In this document: positions 53,566 through 64,000 of the stretch, piece by piece
Numbering within the stretch: the stretch's first letter is position 1
Layout: the number at the start of each line of letters is the position of its first letter
DNA from: Botryotinia globosa
Lineage: Eukaryota > Ascomycota > Leotiomycetes > Helotiales > Sclerotiniaceae
DNA length: 64,000 nucleotides
Assembly (NCBI GenBank): GCA_014898425.1
Contig: RCSZ01000009.1
Span: forward strand, 2,232,001-2,296,000
Direction: 5' to 3'
Translations under genes and position numbers: made by a program
The notes under the pieces: model-generated
Seen by the model: only the letters and a program-made list of their open reading frames with translations
Told to the model about the DNA's origin: nothing
Database searches by the model: none

Positions 53566-55719
53566 ATTCTTTTTATTTTTTTTTTAAAATAATCTATCAA
53601 TTTTAAAAACTTTATTTGTTAATCAATTATTAATATTATTATAGTTTTTATAAAAAGAATTTTTAGTATTGTTATAAGTATAAAGTTGTGCAATACAATT
53701 TTATTTCAATTAAATAGAAATATCAATTAATTCCTATAAAATATTGATATCGATATATAAATAATTTTATTATAATTAATCAACAAAAAGAATATAATTC
53801 TAATCTAGTAATTCCAAAAAATGTAGAAAGATATGGTAGTTATAAAAAAGGTTTACAAAATAATTATAAATAGTATTTTATATATATCCATTCCAATTGT
53901 TTATAATAATCTAGTATTTATATTGAATGTAACCTATTAAAATTTCATTTTCTTTTTAAAAAAACCTTTGAAGCTATAAAAATTAAAGCAATATAAAAAA
54001 AAAGATATTGGAAATACAAAAGACTTTTTTTTTTAAGTAGAGGTTATATTTCGATTTAATAGAGAATATTATTTTACAATCGATAAAAAGAAAATGTATT
54101 ATATTATTTAATATTTCAAAAAATAATTCTTAGTGGTATAATATCGATACAAAAACAAATCAATTAATAAACAAATAAATTAGAAAGATTTTAAAAAATA
54201 TATATATAATACAATTATAAATAAAAAATCTTGATAGCAATTATTAATTCAAAAAATGATATATATTAAATAAAAAGAAAATGAAATAATGAATACTTTT
54301 ATTATTTATTTAAAAGAATTAAAAAAAATATTGATTTAAAAATGAATAGTATTTAGAAGGAAAGATTTTTATCAAAGCTTTTATTTAAAATAATTCAAAG
54401 AATAATTGAATCCTTATAATAATTTGAAATATGTAATGATTTTATAAAACAAGTTTATAAATTAGAAAGTGTAAACAAACTATATCAAAGATTTGAAATA
54501 AAAAAGTTGTATTGTAATCGAAAGTATAATTAATCTTCAACTCGGGATAGAAATTCCTATAAACATTTTTATCAAAAAATTAATAAATCTATAAATATAG
54601 ATAATAAAAATCAAGAATCAAATTAATTCTCAAAATATATTTTGAATAAAATTAATAAATCTTTTATTTATTTATTATATATAAATCATATGTAAACAAT
54701 TTAATACTATCAATATCAATAAAAGGAATATTATATTATCTATTATTAGAGATTTTGAATATATAGATGTTATAGTAGAAGTTATAATAAAATTAATTAT
54801 TTATAAAACAATAAATCTTTCAAATTTATTTATATAAGAAATATTTAGATCTAGTAATAATAATAAGTATTCTATTGATGCTAGGTTTTCAAAAAAAAGA
54901 ATAAATAATGTTTATAATTATAATAATCTTTAATACAGAAAGTAAGCTAATAACACTTCAATATTTTATTGATTTAAAGATACAAGCTAATATTATTTAA
55001 TAAAACAAATATATTAAATAGAATTGGAAATCCTTTTAGAAAAAAACCCTACTTATGTTTACAAATAATATTGTAATAATATTATATAGAGATTATACCT
55101 TCCCTATTAAGATGAAAAATATTCGAAGGGAATAAAGAATCTATATTTACAAATTTATATCAGTAATATTAGATTTACCCTGAATAAATATAATTCTAGA
55201 TTTCCTTTAATTATAAAGAGTTAATTTCAATATCGATTGAAAATCGATATCACTTCAATATCAACCCTAAATTAATAATTTAGAGATAATCTTGATAAAA
55301 AAATTTTATAAAGAAATAAAAAACAAGACTCAAATTTTTATAATATTTCTAGAAAACTAAATGTTATTTCAGAAAAACAAAGATAATTATTTAATACTTA
55401 TATTTTCCTTACTTATTATCCCTAAAGAATTTGAGAAATATAAAAATGTTTTTTTAAAAAATAAAAATAGTTTTTTATTTGATTATTATTCAATAGAATA
55501 TTGTATTAATTTCAAACCTAATTCAATATCTCTTTGGGGTTTAATTTATATTCTATCAGAATAAAAATCCATAATATTATAAGAATATCTAAATAAATAT
55601 CAAAAAAAGAAATAAATAAAGTGATCTATTAATTTTGTAAAAATACTAATTATATTTATTTTTAAGAAAAAAGGAGGTTATTAATTATATATCGATTACA
55701 GAAAGTTAAATCGAATTAT

Positions 55720-56200
55720 AAAAAAGGATAGAATCCTTTTGCCTCTTATTAGTAAATCCTTAGATTGTTTCCAATAAAATGTTATATTTATTAAATTAGA
55801 TTTGAGAGATGTATATTATTGCATCTATATCTGAGTAAAAAATGAATAAAAAACAACATTTTATATGTAATATAATTAATACGAATATAAAATAATACCT
55901 TTCAATCTAATTAATATTCTAACTATATTTCAAATATATATAAATCAAGTATTAATAGGCTTAATAGATAATATTTGTATAGTATATCTTAATAATATTT
56001 TTATTTATTTTAAAGATCGAATTATATATATAATGGATATTCGAAAGATTTTTATACGATTTTTTGAATATAAGTTTTATATCAAATTAAAGAAATGTGT
56101 TTTCTATATTAGTGAAGTTGAATTTTTAGATTTTATTATTTCAACTACAGGTATAACTATAAAACCCAGTTGGATTTAGATTATTATCGAATGATTTATA
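55720..56200 (+). pseudogene. Decayed Gypsy reverse transcriptase
   Basis: One frame reads LLPLISKSLDCF, then KLDLRDVYYCIYI, then after frame-keeping stops the palm motif as IVYLNNIFIY (from VVYLDDILIY; catalytic DD changed to NN, GAT to AAT) near 55981-56010, and VEFLDFIISTTGI near 56110-56155. The stops fall largely at positions where the family has Trp, Gln or Arg, as G-to-A and C-to-T changes produce. No full frame remains. Confidence 0.85.
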
Positions 56201-57319
56201 TTGAATAATTTGAAAGATATATAAGTATTTTTTGACTTTGTAAACTTCTATTGCTAATTTATTAGAATCTATTTGGTAATAGTTTATAGTATAACTATAT
56301 TAATGAAAGGTATTTATAAGAGGAAAATAATAATAGTATTCAAATAAATAGATAAAGTTTAAAAGATATTTGAAGTATTAAAAGAAGTTTTTATCTTGGC
56401 TTTTATCTTTTAATATTTTAATCCACTATTTTGTATAATATTTGAAATCGATATGTTAATATTTGCATTAGATTATATATTATTTCAATTATTTTTTAAA
56501 AAAACCCTAAAAATATCAATCAAACGATAGCACCTTATTGTATTTTATTTAAGAAAGCTAACTTTAGTAAAACAATAATATTTCATTTATAACTAAGAAC
56601 TATTGATTATATATATTACTTTTATAAAATAATATTATTATGTGATAGGTAATCGATATACTATCATAATTATATCAAACTATAATATATTTCAATATTT
56701 TATAACAAAAAAAAGCTTGAACAATTGATAAGCTAAATAAACTGAAGTTTTAATAATATATAATTTCGAAATAAAATACAAGGTAGAAAAATTAAATCCT
56801 ATTAATGGATTATTATATTGTTTAGATTATGTGGTGAATACAAAGAATATTAATAATATATTATTTATATTTCAAAATAAATTGAAAAACAGATTAATAA
56901 TGATAAAACTATTTCAAAGTATTTTTGTTGAGAAGGTGGAGTTTTTATATAATATTATAAATCTTTTATAAAAAAAAGAATGTAATCTATCATTTTATAA
57001 ATAATTGTATTCATTGGTTGAAATTGATTGTAAATAATTGATATTTTATTAAATAACTTGTATTTTAATAAAAAACGAAATAGTATTTGAATTAGTATTT
57101 GAGATAATAAGATTTGCTTTATTACAATTTTAACAAAATAATAATTTTATAAAAAATAAAAAGTATTTGAATCAAAAATTGTATTTTATTGAAGTTATTT
57201 TATTTTAATAAATAAATATCGATAAACTTTTTATATATTATAAAAATATCTATATATTATTAAATTCTATTTTGAGAGTAGAAATTCTAGAAATTTATTA
57301 TAATGATTTTATGGGTGAA

Positions 57320-57720
57320 TATTGGAGTATTGCAAAAATATTTGAAGTTTTAAGATTAAAATACTTTTGGTTTTTAATGAAAAAAAATATCAAAAGTTAT
57401 ATTTAGATATGTGTGATATGCTAATAAATTGCTGTTAAAAGGTATAAACTATATAGTGAATTATAAGCTTTTTTTATATTTTATAGTTTTTGGAAAAAAA
57501 TAACTATGGATTTCATTATAAATTTATTTCTATCAAAATCAAACAAGTATATTTATAATGTGGTTCTAATAATTATAGATAGGTTTACAAAGTTTGCTTG
57601 ATATATTCTTGTAATCAAGTTGATTATATTATTAGAATTAGTATAGATATTAATGTAGGGTGTATTCAAAAACTTCGAGATTTTAGAGGGTATTATTTTA
57701 AATAAAAGATTATAATTTGT
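57320..57720 (+). pseudogene. Decayed Gypsy integrase
   Basis: The plus-strand frame shows KYFWFLMKKNIKSYI, ICVIC (remnant of the HHCC zinc region), VKRYKLYSEL, then WKKITMDFIINL (first catalytic Asp of DDE in MDFI) and VVLIIIDRFTKFA (second-strand VDRFTK block). It lies about 1.3 kb downstream of the RT, the normal Gypsy order. Stops interrupt it repeatedly. Confidence 0.83.
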
Positions 57721-60700
57721 AAGCAAATTTTAAGATAGTTTTTTGTTTTATTTAAAAATATAATATAAGTTTTTGATAATGTTTTATTTATAAATTGATA
57801 ATTAAATAGAAAGACAAAATCAGAATCTGATTTATTATATTAGTTGTTATATTAATTATTATTAAAACAATTGAATATCGCTATTATTATTTATAGAATT
57901 TATATATAATGTAATGTGGTATAGTATTATAAATATTATTTCTTTTCAAGTAATATATGGATTCCTATCTACTTTTAGCTATATTGGTGAGGATATTGAT
58001 ATTATAAAAAAAGTTTTAACTGTATATAAATGAATTACTTTATTTAATGAAAAAAAAGAGAAATTCAAAGAATTATAGTAAATAGTTATTAATTATAAAA
58101 TAAATAAAATGAAAAATACGATTTTATGTCGATACAATGTCGAAAACAAAGTAATATTGAATATTCGGAATATTAAATAATTTTGATTGAAAAAGAAGTT
58201 TTCAGATAGATTTATAAACCTCTTTTTAATAATAAATATAAAAATTAGTGATCAAGTGTACAAATTTAAACTGTTATTAATTTATAAAATCTATAATGTT
58301 TTTTATATATTTTTATTAGAATTATGATATAAACAATTAGATATTGTAGATTTGCTGTTATTAAAAGAAATAAATGATTACTTTGAATATAAAATAAAAC
58401 GAATTATAGTATACAAAAAAAAGGAAAAAAGCTTTCAATATTTAATTCAATAAAAAAGCTACCAGCCAATAGAAAATATATAGAAAGCTTTTTGTAATCT
58501 TAATAATACAAAAAGAGTATTAAAAGAATATAAAAAAAAAAAAAAACTATCAATACAAAATTCGAGAAAAAAGAAAATTATAATATAATAGAATTCTGTT
58601 TAATACCTAATAGCAAATTATCTTTTTTTTGAAATTAAATTTATTTCTTTTCTTTTTATAATTATCTATCTTGATAAAAACAGGAATATAATTTTTTAGA
58701 TATTGATATACTATAGACTAACGTTAAATATATCAATTCCTATTATCGTTTTTTATATATCTTTAAAATTAATTTATAAATTTTAGGATTAATATTAACA
58801 AAATCCTTATTAGAATTAGATTTATAAAACTAATATTAAGCTTTCTATAATACTTTATCTTTTACAAAAGTTTTTTTTAAATCAATATATAAATAATACC
58901 AAGGAACCATTGTTATATTAATATAATTAAAAAATCCTATAACAAAATTAGATCTTTAATATTATTACCCCAAAAAATCTGATAAAAAAAAAGAATATTC
59001 AAAATCAATAATATCTATTTCATTATTATTATATATTTCTTTTATATTTAGTAAAATAACTTTACTCTCAATTATATCCACATTATTATCTTTGGAATTC
59101 TAAAAGTTTTTTTTTTTAATATTACTATTACACTGACTTAACAACGATTGAGTAACTATAGTTTGTAATTTCTTAAATTGATAGTTAGGATTCTTATCGA
59201 TTTGATAAAGTTTTTTGGAAAAATTTATTTGATTATTAGATTTTTTTATATAAATCTTTCAATTAGAATAAAAAGTTTTTGAATCAAAAAACAAACCTTT
59301 TTTGAGGTTAGGAATATAATAGTTAAATATTGGTATATTATTAGAAATAGATAATAGGGTTTTATATTGAATAGTTTAAAGAGTTTTATAGGTAAAAAAA
59401 GGAATAAAAGAAATTGAATAATGAAATGTAATTGGTGAATTAATAATAATCTTGTGGTATACTATATATAATATATTTTGAATATTATTTTTGAATTGAA
59501 ATGTAATAGTTATATATGAAGGGGTAGTGGAAATTTGATAGAAAATCTAAGGGTTCTTATTGTTTATCTTCTCATCTTTATTTTGATATTTATTATTATT
59601 TGATTCAAAAAGGGAAAAAAATACTTTAGAAAATTTGATTCTATACCTTTTATATAATATATAATAAATGTGAGAAAGAAAAACACCTAGTATTTTATAA
59701 ACAATCTAAAAAAAAATAGGACCTAGCATTTCTATCATTATAAAAAGTATATTAAACCCTACAAATATAAATATAAAAGATACAGGAATTGTAAACACTA
59801 TAAATATAAAAACTAGGGATAATATAATTGAAATATCTATAAAGATTATACAAAAATATATTACAAAAGTAAGAAATTCATTTTTATAATTCGAATTTAT
59901 TGAAAAAATAAGATTAGCAATAGATTTCAATATAATAATATTTAAAGAAAATAAAATATTCTATATTTCTAAAAATGTTAATAAAATATACTCGAAATTT
60001 AAATGATAGATAATTTATTACAAAACAATAAAAATCCATAAAACATTTTATTAGATTATTAAATCGATTCAATCTATTGATTATTAAAAAACTCAGTTCC
60101 CCTATTGATTAAAGTTTATAAATACTCCCTTATTTAATCTTTTTATACAAAAAAATCTCTATATTCTTCACATATTATTCCCTCTATTGAATTATAATAT
60201 TATTACCCACTTTCTTTACAATACTATTCTTAGAAGTAATATTGTAATATACATAACTTTGATATATAAAATTAATATTAAGAATATATTAATCCAGCAC
60301 CAATATACAAAGCTTTTTTTAATAATAATAATAATTATAAAAAACAAAAGAGTTATTTTCAAAATAATAAAATTTATTAGCCGAAATATTAATAATATAT
60401 TTAAAACAATATAAATAAATAGAAATAATTAAATCTAATGGACTAATAATAAAATATAATATAATAAATAGAATATCATTAGATAGGGAAGTAGTTATAA
60501 TAAATTATATATTAATCAAAAAGAATATATTATTAAAATAACTATATTATTTAAAAAAAAGGGTTAATCTTATAAAATATTCGGTGATTTGCTAATAAAA
60601 TAATAAGATACATAAAAAACACTATATTTATTATTTCAATTGTTTGTAATATAAAAGACATAGAAATTTCTTTTCTTTTATTTTTTATAAAAATATAGAA

Positions 60701-60824
60701 ATACTTTTAATCTTATTTTTATAATAATTAGGATTTACGAATAACACAACAAAAGATCACCCCCTATCCTATAAAATATAAACAAATCATTTTTCAAAAT
60801 ATAAAATACAAAAAAAAAGAATTC

Positions 60825-61100
60825 TATCAAGATTACAAGATTATAAATTATATGAAATTATATAATAAAAAATCCTCAAGCCCCTTTTATACCACAAACT
60901 CCTTTGTTTTAGAATATTTTATAAACCCCTTTCTTTTCTAAGATATTCTAAGGATCTAATTTCTAATCTTAAGCCCTCATATCAAAATCAACCCGCTGAA
61001 TATAAAATTATATACTTTCAATAGTTTTTAAAGAAGTAATGAAAAGTCTTATCCCAAAAATATATCTAAAGTTAATTTATTACTATTCTCTACTCTAATA
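60825..61100 (+). repeat. 3' LTR of the Gypsy element
   Basis: 276 bp, the more heavily mutated copy: the CACGTG palindromes of the left LTR read TATATG and TATATA here. All differences seen are transitions. Confidence 0.93.
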
Positions 61101-61513
61101 ATATTAATAATTTAATACATACTTCAAAAATATATTAATATAATATAAATACTACCTATTTTAAAATATCTAATTTTACAATAATTATATCTCTATTCTA
61201 TTTTACCCTTTTTAATGAAATATACTATTTAAAAATTCTCATTCAATATATATTTTCAAACCTATACCCATCAATAACAAACTACTAATACTATAAAATT
61301 TATAAATACTTCAGAACCTTTAATATTAAATAATAATACCAGGGGCCTGCGAGCCCCCGGACCCCTTGCTTTTTGAGAAAGTATTATATAATTATATTTA
61401 TTATTATAAAAATCTAAAAAAGAAATTTTATTGAAAGCTTGTAGGCGAAGTCGGTTTATCTCTTTTATTTTTTATTTTTTATTTTTTATAAAATAAATTT
61501 TTCCTCTTTCCTC

Positions 61514-61640
61514 TTTTATTTTTTATTTTTTATTTTTTATTTTTTATTTTTTATTTTTTATTTTTTATTTTTTATTTTTTATTTTTTATTGGGTCACTTT
61601 ACTTCGAATCATTAATTATACCACTGAACCACGAAAGCTA
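61514..61640 (-). mobile_element. tRNA-Gly-like SINE remnant with A/T tail
   Basis: On the minus strand, 61640-61591 begins GCTTTCG and contains TGGTTCAGTGG (a match to the pol III A-box TRGYNNANNNG) within GTGGTTCAGTGGTATAATT, which differs from the eukaryotic tRNA-Gly D-arm by one base. A shortened remainder carries ATTCGAA, a possible B-box relic, followed directly by about 11 units of AAAAAAT. A tRNA-like head plus a simple-repeat tail is the layout of a SINE. It is too short to be a functional tRNA, because the anticodon arm is missing. Confidence 0.55.
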
Positions 61641-61935
61641 TAGTATTAAGATAATTTGTATTAATTTTAGACCCATTATATTCAATATAATCCTTTTTCA
61701 ATTGATTATATAAGCTCTAATTATATTTATATTAATTAAATTTCAATCTTTTAGAAAACTCTTAGTTTTGAAGCTAGCAATATAAAAAATATATCATTTG
61801 AAAGCCCTTAGTTTCTTATATATAGTTACTACTTTTCTTTTTTTTTATTCAATTTATATTAGCTTAAATAAACTAATTTAAATGATTTCATTGAAAAAGT
61901 TTAAGCGCTATGGCCACAATGCCAAGAAAGTCGAG

Positions 61936-61981
61936 CCAATCAGATCGCTTGAATTGAACCAATCAGATTGCTTGAATCGGG
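61936..61981. repeat. 23-bp direct tandem duplication
   Basis: CCAATCAGATCGCTTGAATT plus GAA is followed at once by CCAATCAGATTGCTTGAATC plus GGG. The early difference is a C/T transition. Confidence 0.85.
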
Positions 61982-63007
61982 TCTCACTAAGCGAGGTTCT
62001 CTTTTTTCGTGTCTATATACACCTTCGGCCCTTGCGGGCGGCAAGAATATTAAGGAGGTAAACCTCCAATAAATAATAAAATTGAAAAATCGAAATCAAA
62101 AGAATCATTTTATAAAAATTTAATAAATTCGATTCAAATAAAAGTTTCAATAGAAAATAGAAATTAATTAAATTGAAAGTTTTCTTTATAAAAAATAGAA
62201 TTTATAAAACTTAAAATATCAAATATATAAATAAAAGATATTTTAAAGAATTAAAAATAAAATAAAATAATAAAATAAATAATTACCTATATAAAATCAA
62301 GGGATTTTATATAATTAAATAATAAGAGATTCAATAAAATCATTATTTTATTAATTATTTTTTAAAACTTTCAAAATAATTAAATTTGTAAAAACAATAT
62401 TCTAATATCAATATTTATATTCAAATATATCAAAAATATCAAAATATTCAATAATATTAATAATTTATTATCAATTAATAATAATTCAATTAAATATAAG
62501 ATTTGATATTATTGAAATCTAAAAATAACCTCAAATTTATATATTTCGGCTTATTCCATACTAATCAGAAATCTATATTCCCATATCTTATCAATAATAT
62601 TTAATATTAAAATGATATTGAATATTTTCAATAATATTAAATTCTATATCATATACATACATATTTCGAAAAAATTCAATATGCATCACTAAACTAACCC
62701 GTATACAGAATATAGGAAATACTATTGTCTACACTGATTATTCAACATAGCTTTCATTTTTGATCAGATAACATAGACTAATTGTAGCTTGGACCTCTAA
62801 AATGATGAATATCTGTTTTATATATCTCTCGGTATTCAACAATTTGAGTTTGAAAGTATAATGCCATTATTTCATGATTTCTGGGTCTATAGTCTGCAAA
62901 ATGACTACTCTTCAATTCGTTATTCATTGTATCCCTTCAACCTCAAGTGTTGATCGAAACTTCTTTCCGTTCTGATGTGACTTTTCCACCCTCGAAAAGA
63001 GTTTACC

Positions 63008-64000
63008 TCAAGCCCACTTCAACACCCAATCACTGCTCCATGCTCCATCACTGGTGATATTAGATAATTCCTTGATGTCGAGTACTTGGCTAGTAGAATT
63101 ATACGTCCATCCACTTGTCAGACTAGCACCATTCAATGTAACGGTGTTAATACTTGTCGAAATACCCATGATGGTGATATTTGCAAGTGGATTATTATCC
63201 ACGTAACTACCTCGGCCTGATGCATAAAGTGAATTCTGAGTCATTGAGAAGTCGACCCAGAGAGTAGCATTTGGAGCCAGAGATTCTCCATCATCTAGGT
63301 AAAGTTCACCACTAGCGGTTCCTTCTAAGCTGGATGCAACCAACAAGCCCCATGGATTATCTCTACATTCACGAGTCGTCAATGCAGGCTCTTGAATTGG
63401 CAGAATGGCGCCACCCCGAATGTAAACTGGAATATGCCCAAGTGGTGCATCGATTGTGACGTTTTGACCGGGAGATGAAGTGATAGCAGATTGATTATAC
63501 CAATCATACCAGACCTGCCCTTTTCCAGATCCAGGGAATACACCGTCGACAGTAGTAGCGCCTTGCTCTAACACGGGTGTCACCATGATATTTGGGCCGA
63601 GTAAGAATTGTCGATCCGCAGACGCGAGAGTGGGGTCATTAGGAAACTCCCAGGCAAGAGCGCGCATCACGGCTGAGCCAGTGGAATGAGCTAGGTAGAA
63701 TGTAGTATAGATATAAGGTAGGAGAGTATATCTGATTGTAGTGGCTGCCTTGGTTGCATCGATGACGGATGCCCACACATAAGGTTCTTGGGAGGGGGCG
63801 GCCAAAGTATTATGATTACGGTAAAAGGGAAAAAAGGCAGAGAGTTGCATCCAGCGATTGCAAAGTTCCTCGTCAGAATTTCCAGAGAAGCCACACGTAT
63901 CTGCGCCAAACATAGGAATTCCAAATAAAGAGAACGACAGAGCCTGGGGAATTGAGAAAAACATGTAGGCCCACAGGGAGTAATTGTCGCCACCCCAATG
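63008..64000 (-). CDS. Secreted alpha-glucosidase, GH31, C-terminal part (5' end outside window)
   Basis: The frame is open from the window edge to a stop at 63008, about 330 residues. GH31 enzymes release glucose from the non-reducing ends of maltose, starch or related oligosaccharides. The segment begins with HWGGDNYSLW, whose Asp is the expected acid/base catalyst of the family. It then shows PMFGADTCGFSGN, ELCNRWMQLSAFFPFYRNHN and EPYVWASVIDATKAATTIRY, all conserved GH31 blocks, followed by the C-terminal beta domains (PLGHIPVYIRGGAILPIQEP). Several NxT/NxS sites (NQS, NVT, NAT, NIT, NST) suggest a glycosylated extracellular enzyme. The catalytic nucleophile region and signal peptide lie outside the window. 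It ends about 270 bp from the AT-rich island. Confidence 0.95.
   Translation of the reverse strand, partial: HWGGDNYSLWAYMFFSIPQALSFSLFGIPMFGADTCGFSGNSDEELCNRWMQLSAFFPFYRNHNTLAAPSQEPYVWASVIDATKAATTIRYTLLPYIYTTFYLAHSTGSAVMRALAWEFPNDPTLASADRQFLLGPNIMVTPVLEQGATTVDGVFPGSGKGQVWYDWYNQSAITSSPGQNVTIDAPLGHIPVYIRGGAILPIQEPALTTRECRDNPWGLLVASSLEGTASGELYLDDGESLAPNATLWVDFSMTQNSLYASGRGSYVDNNPLANITIMGISTSINTVTLNGASLTSGWTYNSTSQVLDIKELSNITSDGAWSSDWVLKWA

Larger units (their letters stand above)
53290..61100 (+). mobile_element. Ty3/Gypsy LTR retrotransposon, RIP-degraded (7.8 kb)
   Basis: Two equal-length 276-bp direct repeats, 53290-53565 and 60825-61100, are the LTRs; the flanking 5-bp sequence ATATT occurs at 53285-53289 and 61101-61105 as the target duplication. 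The LTRs start TGTCAAGG in the left copy (TATCAAGA in the right) and end TAATA, probably from TAACA. Wherever the copies differ by eye, the change is C/T or G/A, in both directions, with no gaps. Inside, on the plus strand, reverse transcriptase and integrase can still be read despite dozens of stops; the order RT then integrase is that of Gypsy elements. There is no intact frame, so it is inactive. Confidence 0.93.
61101..63007. repeat. AT-rich right flank with GC hairpins and SINE-like remnant
   Basis: Continuation of the AT-rich island to about 62,740, then normal DNA forming the 3' flank of the alpha-glucosidase gene. Inside are a GGGGC/GCCCC hairpin (61342-61357), an (ATTTTTT)n array with a tRNA-like segment (61514-61640), a GC-richer block (61890-62067) with a 23-bp tandem duplication (61936-61981), and a perfect palindrome GGAGGTAAACCTCC (62054-62067). 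There is no coding gene. Confidence 0.7.

Noticed and set aside
55361..55564. 67-codon plus-strand frame in the retrotransposon
   Set aside because: A surviving fragment between RIP stops, possibly decayed gag-pol; not a gene.
60187..60414. 75-codon plus-strand frame in the AT-rich region
   Set aside because: Ile/Lys/Asn-only translation of A/T sequence; expected by chance in a RIP tract.
50816..62740. Mitochondrial DNA insertion as the explanation for the whole AT-rich island
   Set aside because: The core is clearly a Gypsy element with LTRs and target duplication; only the small hairpin islands remain candidates for mitochondrial origin.
1..64000. CRISPR array, operons or a secondary-metabolite cluster
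   Set aside because: No regularly spaced repeats; eukaryotic intron-bearing genes; the lone monooxygenase has no synthase, terpene cyclase or regulator beside it.

Overview
The window looks like nuclear DNA of a filamentous ascomycete, probably a leotiomycete of the Botrytis/Sclerotinia type. The support is protein-coding genes split by short GT-AG introns of about 47-78 nt with CTRAY-like branch sites, a dispersed single 5S rRNA gene, fungal-only families (PTH11/rhodopsin-like membrane protein, CorA-like protein, DOMON-b561 protein), and a roughly 12 kb AT-rich island whose retrotransposon shows the transition-only decay expected of repeat-induced point mutation (RIP). The species assignment is inference.

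Left arm, 1-30 kb: ordinary euchromatin, almost all genes on the minus strand. In order: 3' end of an IML2-like gene (+), mitochondrial P5C dehydrogenase of proline catabolism, a broken CorA-like membrane-protein gene, an MFS transporter, a 5S rRNA gene, a 393-bp hAT-type MITE with a perfect 8-bp target duplication, a BTB/POZ protein, a Baeyer-Villiger monooxygenase, a kinesin-6-like motor, a TBC RabGAP, a ubiquitin-conjugating enzyme, signal peptidase subunit Sec11, and a six-exon membrane protein (+). These are mostly housekeeping functions and form no evident biosynthetic cluster.

Middle, 31-50.5 kb: an acidic nuclear-type protein, a seven-helix fungal rhodopsin-like membrane protein, a small secreted protein, an unrecognised protein, and a very large gene (about 1,773 aa) combining C2H2 fingers, kinesin-light-chain-type TPRs, a Myb/SANT repeat and a two-helix membrane C-terminus. 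A secreted/membrane DOMON-cytochrome b561 protein is divergently transcribed from it.

Right arm, 50.8-62.7 kb: an AT-rich, gene-free island. Its core is a 7.8-kb Ty3/Gypsy element (53290-61100) with two 276-bp LTRs, a 5-bp target duplication, and recognisable but stop-riddled reverse transcriptase and integrase. Small GC-rich hairpin islands and a tRNA-Gly-like SINE remnant sit in its flanks. Beyond it, the window ends inside a secreted GH31 alpha-glucosidase gene (minus).

Exon boundaries given here were worked out by hand from splice signals, reading phase and family expectation, without transcript data. I found no complete new defence or biosynthetic system. The most unusual items are the C2H2-TPR-Myb-membrane fusion gene, the MITE, the structured islands and the SINE-like remnant in the RIP tract.
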